Assembly: GCA_022845955.1 (NCBI GenBank) | Contig: AP025576.1 | Span: 124,001 to 188,000 of the forward strand | Source: Lachnospiraceae bacterium | GTDB taxonomy: Bacteria > Bacillota > Clostridia > Lachnospirales > Lachnospiraceae | DNA length: 64,000 bases | Reading direction: 5' to 3' | Shown here: piece by piece, positions 1 through 7,257 of the stretch | Position numbering within the stretch: the stretch's first letter is position 1 | Layout of the letters: each line of letters opens with the position of its first letter | Translations under genes and position numbers: made by a program | The notes under the pieces: generated by a model | Database searches by the model: none | Seen by the model: only the letters and a program-made list of their open reading frames with translations | What the model was told of the DNA's origin: nothing

Positions 1-68
1 CAAGCATCGATGCCTCCACAGACGATGTAGTGTACCAGTTAAAGAATCTGTTTAATGCGAATATGTAA
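1..68 (+). CDS. C-terminal end of an upstream protein (truncated by window)
   Basis: Frame 3 is open from the window edge and ends in DDVVYQLKNLFNANM followed by TAA at 66-68, 16 bases before telA. Only about 21 residues are visible, so no family can be assigned from sequence. In related Firmicutes the gene just upstream of telA is often an XpaC-like protein (5-bromo-4-chloroindolyl phosphate hydrolysis family). That identity is inferred from context only. The short gap suggests co-transcription with telA. Confidence 0.55.
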   Translation, partial: SIDASTDDVVYQLKNLFNANM

Positions 69-84
69 ATAGGGGGGAAGGAAT

Positions 85-1227
85 ATGGGAGATTTTTCAC
101 TGGATTTACCCAGGGCCGAAGAAATAAAGAAAGAAGTGGAACAAGAACTGTTGCCTACAAATGAGGATAAAGTGCTCATTGATAATACCATGAAGGAAAA
201 AGCGGAGATGATTATGGGGGTCGATCTGGATTCTCTTTCGGAAAGAAGAGAATTTGTGCAGGTAATCGAGACCTTTGGGGCGGATATTATTAAAAAGTCT
301 TCCGTTAAAAACAGCATCCTTCAAAAGAGGATGGGGGATTTCAGCAAAGCGGGCGGAGAAACGGGCGAGATATCACGGGGGCTGGCAGACCTTTCGATTA
401 AAATGCGGGATCTGGATCCTTCGGCCCTGGATTTCACGAAAACGGGACTGCTGGGCAAGATATTTAATCCTATCCGCCGTTATTTTGAGCGATATAAAAC
501 GGCCGATGCCGAGATTGCATCCATTGTGAAAACCCTGGATAAGGGCAAGAATATGTTAAAGAATGATAATACAACGCTTGAAATCGAACAGGCTGACATG
601 CGGGATCTTACAAAGCAGCTGGCCCAGAGAATAGAAATGGGGACCCAGCTGGATACGTATCTGTCCAATGCGGTGGAGAATGCGAAGGCAGCGGGGGAAG
701 AGGAAGAAAAAATCAAGTTCATCGAAGAAGAAATCCTGTTTCCGCTGCGTCAGAGGCTGATGGATTTCCAGCAGCTGCTGGTGGTGAATCAGCAGGGAAT
801 CATAGCTATGGAAGTTATCCGCAAGAACAATCTGGAACTTATCCGTGCCGTAGACCGTGCGGAAACGGTGACTATCTCCTCGCTGCGGGTTGCGGTGACC
901 GTTGCGGGCGCGCTGTATAATCAGAAAATCGTGCTTGAAAAGGTACAGATGCTGAATGAAACGACAAACAATATGATTCTGTCCACATCCAAGATGCTGA
1001 AGGAGCAGGGCGTTGCTATTCAGCGTGAGGCGGTGGAAGCAAGCATTTCTCCGGATACCCTGAAGCAGGCATTTGCGGATACCATATCTGCACTGGATGA
1101 TATCAGTGCGTATAAGTCCAAGGCGCTGCCTCAGATTGCACGGACGATCGAGGAATTTAAGGAGATCGCTGTGGAGGGGGAGAAGCAGCTGCAGAAGTTG
1201 GAGAAGAGCCGTAATGTAGAATTGTAG
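85..1227 (+). CDS. telA: Toxic anion resistance protein, TelA family
   Basis: A 380-residue soluble protein that is largely helical and charged, matching the TelA/YceH family (usual length about 350-400). Recognisable features are the N-terminal helical segment, the central GLLGKIFNPIRRYFERYKTA region and the later NQQGIIAMEVIRKNNLELIRAVDRAETVT stretch, whose core NLELIRAVDRAETVT is typical of the family. No signal peptide or membrane segment is visible. The start has a strong Shine-Dalgarno, GGGGGGAAGG, 3-4 bases upstream. Family members were first linked to tellurite resistance, but their cellular role is poorly defined and probably concerns envelope stress. It likely forms an operon with the truncated gene just upstream. 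Family assignment is firm; function is not. Confidence 0.9.
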   Translation: MGDFSLDLPRAEEIKKEVEQELLPTNEDKVLIDNTMKEKAEMIMGVDLDSLSERREFVQVIETFGADIIKKSSVKNSILQKRMGDFSKAGGETGEISRGLADLSIKMRDLDPSALDFTKTGLLGKIFNPIRRYFERYKTADAEIASIVKTLDKGKNMLKNDNTTLEIEQADMRDLTKQLAQRIEMGTQLDTYLSNAVENAKAAGEEEEKIKFIEEEILFPLRQRLMDFQQLLVVNQQGIIAMEVIRKNNLELIRAVDRAETVTISSLRVAVTVAGALYNQKIVLEKVQMLNETTNNMILSTSKMLKEQGVAIQREAVEASISPDTLKQAFADTISALDDISAYKSKALPQIARTIEEFKEIAVEGEKQLQKLEKSRNVEL

Positions 1228-1242
1228 GTTGCGGGGGAGGAC

Positions 1243-1371
1243 GGATAAAGGAACCGTCACAGGGCTGCGTTCTCTCCTTCGTCACAGCAGTCCGGCCCGC
1301 GGAGGAAGGAAAATCCCGCCCCGGACTGCTGTGACGAAGGAGAGCCGGCCCTGTGACGGTTCCTTTTATCC
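1243..1371. repeat. Long imperfect inverted repeat (hairpin element)
   Basis: Two arms of about 50 bases flank a loop of about 25 bases. The left arm runs GGATAAAGGAACCGTCACAG... to ...CAGCAGTCCGG (1243-1294). The right arm (1321-1371) is its reverse complement with a few mismatches and small gaps. The element begins 15 bases after the telA stop and its right end carries TTCCTTTTATCC, so it could also end telA transcription. The arms are long, GC-rich and nearly symmetrical, more like a REP/MITE-type element than a normal terminator. AAGGAACCGTC-type hairpins are scattered through many Firmicutes genomes; that link is from memory, not tested. Confidence 0.8.
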
Positions 1372-1454
1372 TGGGGTATGGCGGCAAATTTTATGTATAT
1401 TGGATTGAAGGGAATAAAAAGGTAGCGTGTGAGATTAGTATGGTGGGGCAGGGC

Positions 1455-1550
1455 TTATATTTCGCGCAGGAAGATGGTATCGTAGTCTCCGGCGTAGTTT
1501 TTTAGTGTGTCTATGGGTGTGAATCCGCATTCTCTATTTGGGGAAGGGGA
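1455..1550 (-). pseudogene. Remnant of a GNAT-type acetyltransferase C-terminus
   Basis: On the minus strand a short open stretch ends in ECGFTPIDTLKNYAGDYDT then IFLREI and TAA (stop at 1455-1457). The E-x-C/Y-GF-x-P-I-x-T-L-x-N-Y-A pattern looks like the C-terminal strand of a GNAT acetyltransferase. The frame closes upstream at about 1551 with no start codon or ribosome binding site, so only about 30 codons survive. The flanking sequence to 1703 is AT-rich and holds no other gene I can support. This is inferred from a short motif and could be chance. Confidence 0.35.
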
Positions 1551-1703
1551 TTGTTACGCTGTTCAATGGTATCATATTATTCTGTGTAATGTATTTTTTA
1601 TTGATTGCACTCGTTGCTTTTGCACTCTTGGCTGCTACATAAGTACGGGTGACGGGTAAATAGCCCGTTCAATTTATCGTTGACAAGAGCAAACTGGGAT
1701 TTA

Positions 1704-2240
1704 CTACATTAGTTCCACTGTATAAAGTTCTTCAACAGGGAATGTAACTTTAACTAAGCCAACCGATTGAAAGATACCCTGTATCTTTTTAAATTCGTGC
1801 AAAACAAAATCTGCCGCATCAAAAAATGCCTCTTCCGAGTCTTCCTTTGTTAAAGCAACGGTACAATGCGGCACCCACCTATCAGGACAGTACCATTCCC
1901 AACCAGTCGTGTCAAATAGGTTCATACATTCATGCAAATCTCTTTGTAAATCATACATTTCTTTCGTCATTATGGGCGAAAGAAATATCGTTCTTGAATC
2001 GTTGAACATCCCAATGGAACCAATATATGCCGGCTTTTTAGAATGTTTAACCGCAAAGTCCTTTAATAACTTTTCGCACTTATCTTCATCTACATCATTA
2101 AAGCACGCAAGCGTAATATGCGGACGGGTTTTCCACTCTAAAAACTTACTGCTAATTCCCCTGTCAGCTATTTGAATTGCCAAATCATAAATAGCCTTTT
2201 CAGTCAGATCATCATAGTACATTTCAATGGCATATTGCAT
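1704..2240 (-). CDS. 2H phosphoesterase superfamily protein (2'-5' RNA ligase / LigT-like)
   Basis: A 178-residue protein with the two H-x-T/S motifs that define the 2H superfamily: PHIT at residues 40-43 and PHCT at 124-127, each in a beta-strand context (PHITLACF and PHCTVAL). Members act on 2',3'-cyclic phosphates or 2'-5' linkages in RNA or small nucleotides; the substrate here cannot be told. The start has AAAGGAGG seven bases upstream. A TTGACA lies farther upstream (about 2294-2299 on the minus strand) but without a well-spaced -10. The gene is visibly more AT-rich than telA and the sugar operon, and sits alone between a gene remnant and a long AT-rich gap, suggesting separate acquisition. 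Confidence 0.85.
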   Translation of the reverse strand: MQYAIEMYYDDLTEKAIYDLAIQIADRGISSKFLEWKTRPHITLACFNDVDEDKCEKLLKDFAVKHSKKPAYIGSIGMFNDSRTIFLSPIMTKEMYDLQRDLHECMNLFDTTGWEWYCPDRWVPHCTVALTKEDSEEAFFDAADFVLHEFKKIQGIFQSVGLVKVTFPVEELYTVELM

Positions 2241-2593
2241 ACGGAATCCTCCTTTAAATTAGAATTTATCACTTGATTAGATTATATTCTATTCCTTGTC
2301 AATTTTCTACTTTTCATTCGGAACGTGCCTTGGATAGATGTTTGCGAAAATGCAAAGAGGTTTGGGAGAATTCCCAACAAGCAGTTTTTCGGAAGAGAGT
2401 ACCCTCTTCCTATGCTTGCTCTTCAATTTCTTTACCTCTAAATTATGAAAAAAAAGAACGGAAGCGACATTTTACTTCATTTAATCCATTATCATCGTAA
2501 TACTTTTTTTATTACATAGATTATATGGCGGAAGCTTTGCTGTGGCAGCAGGATATATAAAATGGATAAGCGGATATTGGCGGCAGGTGGTGT

Positions 2594-2628
2594 AAACACC
2601 GGGATATAAAATGATCCTGGTGTTTTTA
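2594..2628 (+). terminator. Orphan intrinsic terminator-like hairpin
   Basis: AAACACCGGGAT (2594-2605) pairs with ATCCTGGTGTTT (2614-2625), 12 base pairs with one G-T pair and an 8-base loop, followed by a short T run. No plus-strand gene lies within 1.3 kb upstream. It may insulate the transporter promoter just downstream or be left from a lost gene. Confidence 0.55.
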
Positions 2629-2636
2629 TAAATGTT

Positions 2637-2654
2637 ATAAATGATATATTTAAT
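2637..2654. promoter_or_regulatory. Candidate operator for the mannan-locus GntR regulator
   Basis: ATAAATGATATATTTAAT shares its left half, TAAATGATATAT, with the perfect palindrome in front of the GntR-type gene at 11055. It lies 20 bases upstream of the -35 of the transporter promoter. A further partial copy, ATAAATGATATGG, lies at 2843-2855. Assignment rests on the shared motif only. Confidence 0.5.
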
Positions 2655-2673
2655 ATAAATATAATAAAAATGC

Positions 2674-2702
2674 TTGCATGTTATGATATGTAGTGATATT
2701 AT
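2674..2702 (+). promoter_or_regulatory. Promoter of the mannan-locus transporter operon
   Basis: TTGCAT (2674-2679), a 17-base spacer, then TATTAT (2697-2702). It is the best sigma-A-like match in the AT-rich leader before the first permease gene. Confidence 0.55.
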
Positions 2703-2896
2703 ATGTACATATTAACGAAACAGATATATATTATTTAAAGGGGAACGAAGAAAATGACAATAATTAGCGGGATTGGCAGAAAATAATGTAAATTGGGGAA
2801 AGGATTGCTGAGGATGATATAAAATAAATGTTATAAATAACATAAATGATATGGATAGGCGGAAAGTGCGGATTATCACCAGGAAGGAGTGAGGGC

Positions 2897-3793
2897 ATGA
2901 AAAAGAAAGAAAAAAGGGTAGTGGAAGAGAAGGTTATTGGGAAACAGGACCGGATGGGGAGGTTATTTGTAGCACCTCCGGTGATATTATTTCTTTTGTT
3001 TACGCTTCTGCCAATGATTATGGCGATTGGATTGAGTTTTACCAAGTATGATGTGATTAATCCGCCAAGGCTTGTGGGGGTTGCTAATTTTCAGAAGTTG
3101 CTGCGGGATGAATTTTTTTGGATTGCGCTTAAAAATACGTGTGTGTATACCGTGATGTATGTCCCTGCGGGATTGCTGCTTTCCCTGGGAGCGGCTATGT
3201 TTCTGAATGCGGATCAGAAAATGGTCGGGCTGTTTAGGACGTTGTTTTATCTGCCGGTGCTTTCATCAACAGTTGCTACGGCAACGTTGTGGTTCTGGAT
3301 TCTGAATCCTCAGCTGGGTCTGCTGAATGGGATTCTGGAATTATTCGGGATCAGCGGAAAGGCGTGGCTGTATGATTCCAAGCTGGCGATGTTTTCTATT
3401 GTCCTCATGAGTTTATGGGCAGGTTTCGGAGGGAATATGATGATTTTCCTGGCGGGGCTGAAAGGGATTCCTCCCATTTATTATGAAGCGGCAAAGATTG
3501 AAGGGGCCAGCAAATGGCAGATGTTTACGAGAATTACAATGCCTTCCATAACAAAGACAACCTTCCTTGTATCAACCATGCTGATTATCGGTACCTTCCA
3601 GGTGTTTGATCAGGCATTTGTGCTCACGAAGGGCGGGCCGGGCAATGCAACCATTACTATTGTTTATTACATATATAATAACGGGTTTAAGAATCTGGAT
3701 ATGGGGTATGCATCCAGCATTTCACTGGTATTGTTTGCAATCATCCTGGTGATGACGGTGATAAACAGCAAAATTAATAAAGCGGATATTTAA
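2897..3793 (+). CDS. Carbohydrate ABC transporter permease, MalF/UgpA type
   Basis: A 298-residue CUT1-family inner membrane permease. After a charged cytoplasmic N-terminus there are about six membrane segments, the first at FVAPPVILFLLFTLLPMIMA. The cytoplasmic EAA loop that contacts the ATPase is visible as EAAKIEGASKWQMFTRITMP. ATG at 2897 has AGGAAGGAGT nine bases upstream and is preferred over an in-frame ATG at 2846 that lacks a site. It is followed after a few bases by the second permease and then the binding protein. Context with GH76, GH38 and GH125 suggests import of alpha-mannan oligosaccharides. No ATPase gene is present in the operon. Confidence 0.93.
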   Translation: MKKKEKRVVEEKVIGKQDRMGRLFVAPPVILFLLFTLLPMIMAIGLSFTKYDVINPPRLVGVANFQKLLRDEFFWIALKNTCVYTVMYVPAGLLLSLGAAMFLNADQKMVGLFRTLFYLPVLSSTVATATLWFWILNPQLGLLNGILELFGISGKAWLYDSKLAMFSIVLMSLWAGFGGNMMIFLAGLKGIPPIYYEAAKIEGASKWQMFTRITMPSITKTTFLVSTMLIIGTFQVFDQAFVLTKGGPGNATITIVYYIYNNGFKNLDMGYASSISLVLFAIILVMTVINSKINKADI

Positions 3794-3807
3794 GGGGGAG
3801 GATGAGG

Positions 3808-4683
3808 ATGAGCAGAAGAACAGCTAAAAATATAAAAAGTGTTTTCTGGTACATAGGTGCGTTGCTTATATCTTTAATTACGGTATATCCGTTTTTGTGG
3901 ATGATTGCCACATCATTTAAACCGGAGGCGGAGATTTATTCCAGTTCCCTTTCCCTTTTTTCAGAGAATTTCTCGCTTGCCAATTATACGAAAGTATTTG
4001 ATACGATACCTTTCGGCAGATATTTTATGAATTCCTTGTTTTTGGCTGTGGCGGGTGTGCTTACCAATATTTTTTTGGGGGCGCTGGCGGGATACTCTTT
4101 TGCGAAGCTTAAGTTCAAGGGGAGAAAGACCATGTTTTCCCTGCTGCTTTCTTCCATGATGATTCCGGGCGTCATCACCATGATTCCGCAGTTCCTGGTA
4201 TTAAAAAACTTCCCCCTTGTGGGAGGCAATAATATCTTCGGTCAGGGGGGCCAGGGTTTTATCAATCATTATGCGGCAATTATACTTCCCGGCGCAGTGG
4301 GCGCTTATGCGGTTTTCTTTATGAAGCAGTTTTTCGAGACACTGCCGGATGATCTGGCGGAGGCTGCCAGGATGGACGGCTGCAGTGAATTCCGTATTTT
4401 CTGGAATATTTATCTTCCGTTAATTCTGCCAGCGGCGATAACGTTGGGAATCATGACATTTCAGTCAGGCTGGAACAGCTTTATGTGGCCTATGATTGTC
4501 TTAAATTCCAAGGATATGATGACGATTCAGGTAGGGCTTTCCACATTCCAGTACCAGTACAATACGATGTACGGGCCGTTGATGGCAGGAACCGTTATTG
4601 CCACGATACCTACACTTCTGGTGTTTGTTTTTGCACAGAAGTATTATATCCAGGGTATTGCTTTCAGCGGAGGGAAGGAATAG
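3808..4683 (+). CDS. Carbohydrate ABC transporter permease, MalG type
   Basis: A 291-residue CUT1 permease, partner of the preceding gene. It starts with a short basic tail and a first membrane segment at GALLISLITVYPFLWMIATS, ends in the usual YYIQGIAFSGGKE-type tail, and carries the EAA loop EAARMDGCSEFRIFWNIYLP. Two starts are possible: ATG at 3802 abuts the GGGGGAGG ribosome binding site, whereas ATG at 3808 has proper spacing, so 3808 is chosen. It forms the channel of a sugar importer with the upstream permease. Confidence 0.93.
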   Translation: MSRRTAKNIKSVFWYIGALLISLITVYPFLWMIATSFKPEAEIYSSSLSLFSENFSLANYTKVFDTIPFGRYFMNSLFLAVAGVLTNIFLGALAGYSFAKLKFKGRKTMFSLLLSSMMIPGVITMIPQFLVLKNFPLVGGNNIFGQGGQGFINHYAAIILPGAVGAYAVFFMKQFFETLPDDLAEAARMDGCSEFRIFWNIYLPLILPAAITLGIMTFQSGWNSFMWPMIVLNSKDMMTIQVGLSTFQYQYNTMYGPLMAGTVIATIPTLLVFVFAQKYYIQGIAFSGGKE

Positions 4684-4777
4684 GGGCAATTACTTAAGCA
4701 AGATCAGGTGCCATCAGGCATTTGTTCAGGTATAAAGAGGAAAAATGACAGTGCACATGCACGGAAGGGAGTTAACA

Positions 4778-6115
4778 ATGAAAAGAAAAGCATTAACGCT
4801 GCTGCTTGCGGCAGTAATGACAACAACCATGCTTGCGGGATGCGGCAAAACCCAGACAGGAGGAACCGGTGGGACTTCTCAGGGAACGGCAGAAGCGGGA
4901 AGCGAAAAGCAAGCCGATACTTCCGCATCGGGCAGCGGAGAAAAAGTGGAGCTTACGATGTGGGGAAGCTGGAGCGGTGACCAGGTGGCACAGCTGGAAA
5001 AACAGCTGGATGGTTTTAACAATTCCCAGGATACCTACCATGTGACCTATATGGTACAGGACGGCATGGAGCAGAAGCTGCTTACGGCAATAGCCAGCAA
5101 TGAGGTGCCCGACATCGTATTATGGGATCGGTTTAATACGGGAGTTTATGCGCCGAAGGGAGCGCTTGCGCCCCTGGATGAGTACATTGCAAAAGATAAT
5201 GTGGATATGTCCCAGTTTTATGAACCCGCTGTGGATGAAATGACTTCCGCAGATGTGGTGTACGGAATTCCCCTTACCGTTGATTCCAGGGTTTTGTTTT
5301 ATAATAAAGACCTCCTGGATGAAGCAGGTGTGGATCCCGCTTCCATTACCGATTGGGACAGCTTGCGGGATGCGGCGGTTAAACTGACAAAATGGGACGG
5401 TGACAAGCTGATCCAGTCCGGCTTTTCATTGAAGGATGTTGGTTTGTTCAATAACTGGATTGGCCAGGCGGGCGGAAAAATGGTGGATGACGGCACCAAT
5501 CCCCCTACAGCCGCTTTTAATACCGAAGCAGGGCTGACAGTGCTGAAATACTGGGATCAGTTACTGAATCAGGATAAAGTATATCAGCTCGGTTTTGAAG
5601 ACGGCTTCGGCGGCGACGGATTTAAAGCGGGTAAAGTGGCTATCACATTTAACGGACCCTGGACTCTGGAATCCTATAAAGAAGCAGGACTTAACTTCGG
5701 TGTTATTGGCCAGCCTCAGGGGTATCATGGTGAAAAATCCGCTATGATGGGCGGTTTCGGTCTGGTAATCCCCAATGGGGCTAAAAATCCCGATGCATCC
5801 TGGGAATTCATTAAGTGGTGGACAATGCAGCCTGAAAACGGAGTGGAATTCTGCAAAATCAGCGGGAACCTCCCTGCAAATAAAGAAGCCGCAAAGGATC
5901 CTTATTTTATGGATGATGATATCCTTCGGGTATTTTCGGAAACGATGGACTATGCAGGAATCCGATCCAAAGTATTCGGATACTCCGATTTGGAAGGCCT
6001 TGCCCTGATTCCCCAGCTTCAGAAATATGTGGCGGGTGAGATTACTGCAGAGGAAGCCCTGAGCAATGCGGAAAAGCAGGGAAATGAAATCCTTGCGGAG
6101 GCAGCGCAGCAGTGA
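4778..6115 (+). CDS. Extracellular sugar-binding lipoprotein of the ABC importer
   Basis: A 445-residue substrate-binding protein of the extracellular solute-binding family 1. The signal peptide ends in lipobox LAGC with lipidated Cys22, followed by a Gly/Ser/Thr-rich linker and the mature domain starting near VELTMWGSWSGDQ. Typical family features include the ITFNGPWTLESYKEAG and GFGLVIPNGAKNPDASWEF segments. ATG at 4778 has GGAAGGGAG upstream and yields the signal peptide directly; an upstream in-frame ATG at 4745 would bury it. It captures the oligosaccharide at the cell surface for the two permeases just upstream. A hairpin after the gene may tune its level relative to downstream enzymes. 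Confidence 0.93.
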   Translation: MKRKALTLLLAAVMTTTMLAGCGKTQTGGTGGTSQGTAEAGSEKQADTSASGSGEKVELTMWGSWSGDQVAQLEKQLDGFNNSQDTYHVTYMVQDGMEQKLLTAIASNEVPDIVLWDRFNTGVYAPKGALAPLDEYIAKDNVDMSQFYEPAVDEMTSADVVYGIPLTVDSRVLFYNKDLLDEAGVDPASITDWDSLRDAAVKLTKWDGDKLIQSGFSLKDVGLFNNWIGQAGGKMVDDGTNPPTAAFNTEAGLTVLKYWDQLLNQDKVYQLGFEDGFGGDGFKAGKVAITFNGPWTLESYKEAGLNFGVIGQPQGYHGEKSAMMGGFGLVIPNGAKNPDASWEFIKWWTMQPENGVEFCKISGNLPANKEAAKDPYFMDDDILRVFSETMDYAGIRSKVFGYSDLEGLALIPQLQKYVAGEITAEEALSNAEKQGNEILAEAAQQ

Positions 6116-6141
6116 GATTGCTGACGATATAAGATTCAAGT

Positions 6142-6178
6142 ACAGGGTCTGCCTGAAGCTGTGGCAGGCCCTGTTTTA
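6142..6178 (+). terminator. Hairpin after the binding-protein gene (partial terminator)
   Basis: ACAGGGTCTGCC (6142-6153) pairs with GGCAGGCCCTGT (6163-6174), 12 base pairs with one G-T pair, followed by TTTAAA. The T tract is weak, so some read-through into the GH76 gene is likely. Such hairpins often stabilise binding-protein mRNA. Confidence 0.6.
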
Positions 6179-6213
6179 AACAGACAGGATTCAGCCTGTA
6201 GGAAAGAAGGCGT

Positions 6214-7236
6214 ATGATGAAAAGAATAGAAGAGGCGTGTGAACGTGCACAATATGCGCTTTGGAACAAGTTCTGGGATCAGGAGAAAGCAGTATTTGTC
6301 AATCATTACCCGGTAAAGGAAGAGGAATCGTGGATTTACTGGTGGCATGCCCATGCGCTGGATGCCCTGCTGGATGGGTATGCCAGAACAAAGGAGAAGG
6401 ACTATCTGGAACGTTTTAAGGCGGAATATGATGGCGTTTTCCGGGAAAATGGGGGAACCTTCCTGCATAATTGGTATGATGATATGGAGTGGATGACGCT
6501 TGCCCTCATCCGTGCTTTTGATATTACCGGAGAAAAACGTTATATGGAACAGGCCGTCTCTATATGGAATGATAGTAAGACGGCATGGAATGACTGCTGC
6601 GGCGGAGGGATGGCCTGGAAAAAGGATCAGCCGGATTATAAAAATACGCCGGCAAACGCCCCCGCTGCTATAATAGCTTTCCGGCTTTATCAGAGACTCC
6701 ACCGGGAAGAGGATCGGGAATGGGGAGAGAAAATTTTAAAATGGAACCTGGATCACCTTATGGATCCTGACACCTGTTTCATATGGGATGGCATGAACAG
6801 GCTGGGAGACGGGGCGGTGGACTATGACTGGAAATTTACGTATTGCCAGGGCGTGATCATCGGGGCGGCCGTGGAATACGCAGGTATAACCAATCATAAG
6901 GAATATCTGGAGCTTGCGGGAAAAGTGGCGCGCCAAGCGGTGACGGAGCTGGCGGATGAGGACGGCATCTTTCCTTATGAAGGCCCCGATGACTGCGGCT
7001 TGTTCAGAGGTATCTTTTTCCGATATGTGTATGAACTGACACAGGTGTCCGACGAATTTGAGGATCTGAAAGACATCATAAAAAAGAATGCCCGGATGAT
7101 AGCCGAAAAGGGTATGAACGAGGAAGGCCTGGCCGGCGGGGACTGGAGACAGAAGTCCGGGGGGACGATAGATCTCGCGCAGCACCTGAGCGCTGTAATG
7201 ACACTGGAAATGGCGGCAAAACTGGGTAACAGTTAA
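6214..7236 (+). CDS. Cytoplasmic glycoside hydrolase family 76 (alpha-1,6-mannanase type)
   Basis: A 340-residue GH76 protein. The catalytic adjacent aspartates of the family appear as WYDDMEWM (Asp89-Asp90). Other family-like segments are WIYWWHAHALDALLDGY near the N-terminus, CCGGGMAWKKDQPDYKNTPANAP and the later YDWKFTYCQGVIIGAA. GH76 enzymes cut alpha-1,6-mannan backbones. There is no signal peptide, so this copy should work inside the cell on imported oligosaccharides, in contrast to the lipoprotein copy at 9767. The ATG has GGAAAGAAGG upstream. It lies between the transporter and the GH38 gene in one direction with short gaps. Confidence 0.92.
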   Translation: MMKRIEEACERAQYALWNKFWDQEKAVFVNHYPVKEEESWIYWWHAHALDALLDGYARTKEKDYLERFKAEYDGVFRENGGTFLHNWYDDMEWMTLALIRAFDITGEKRYMEQAVSIWNDSKTAWNDCCGGGMAWKKDQPDYKNTPANAPAAIIAFRLYQRLHREEDREWGEKILKWNLDHLMDPDTCFIWDGMNRLGDGAVDYDWKFTYCQGVIIGAAVEYAGITNHKEYLELAGKVARQAVTELADEDGIFPYEGPDDCGLFRGIFFRYVYELTQVSDEFEDLKDIIKKNARMIAEKGMNEEGLAGGDWRQKSGGTIDLAQHLSAVMTLEMAAKLGNS

Positions 7237-7257
7237 AGCTGGTAAAAGGAGACCCCT

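Larger units (their letters stand above)
2241..2896. other. AT-rich intergenic region
   Basis: About 650 bases separate the 2H gene from the first mannan-transport gene. The part at 2241-2560 shows nothing I can support; a 75-codon plus-strand frame at 2273-2500 has no ribosome binding site and no recognisable protein. The part at 2594-2702 holds a terminator-like hairpin, a candidate regulator site and a promoter, listed separately. The last 190 bases are a long 5' leader for the transporter operon with a possible 10-codon frame at 2754-2786 (MTIISGIGRK) preceded by AAAGGGGAA. Confidence 0.5.

Noticed and set aside
556..1260. Long minus-strand frame opposite telA
   Set aside because: It is a shadow of telA; its protein is His/Leu/Arg-rich with no start site and telA itself is clearly coding.
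2273..2500. 75-codon plus-strand frame in the AT-rich gap
   Set aside because: No ribosome binding site, odd composition (Ser/Arg/Cys/Phe-rich) and no recognisable motif.
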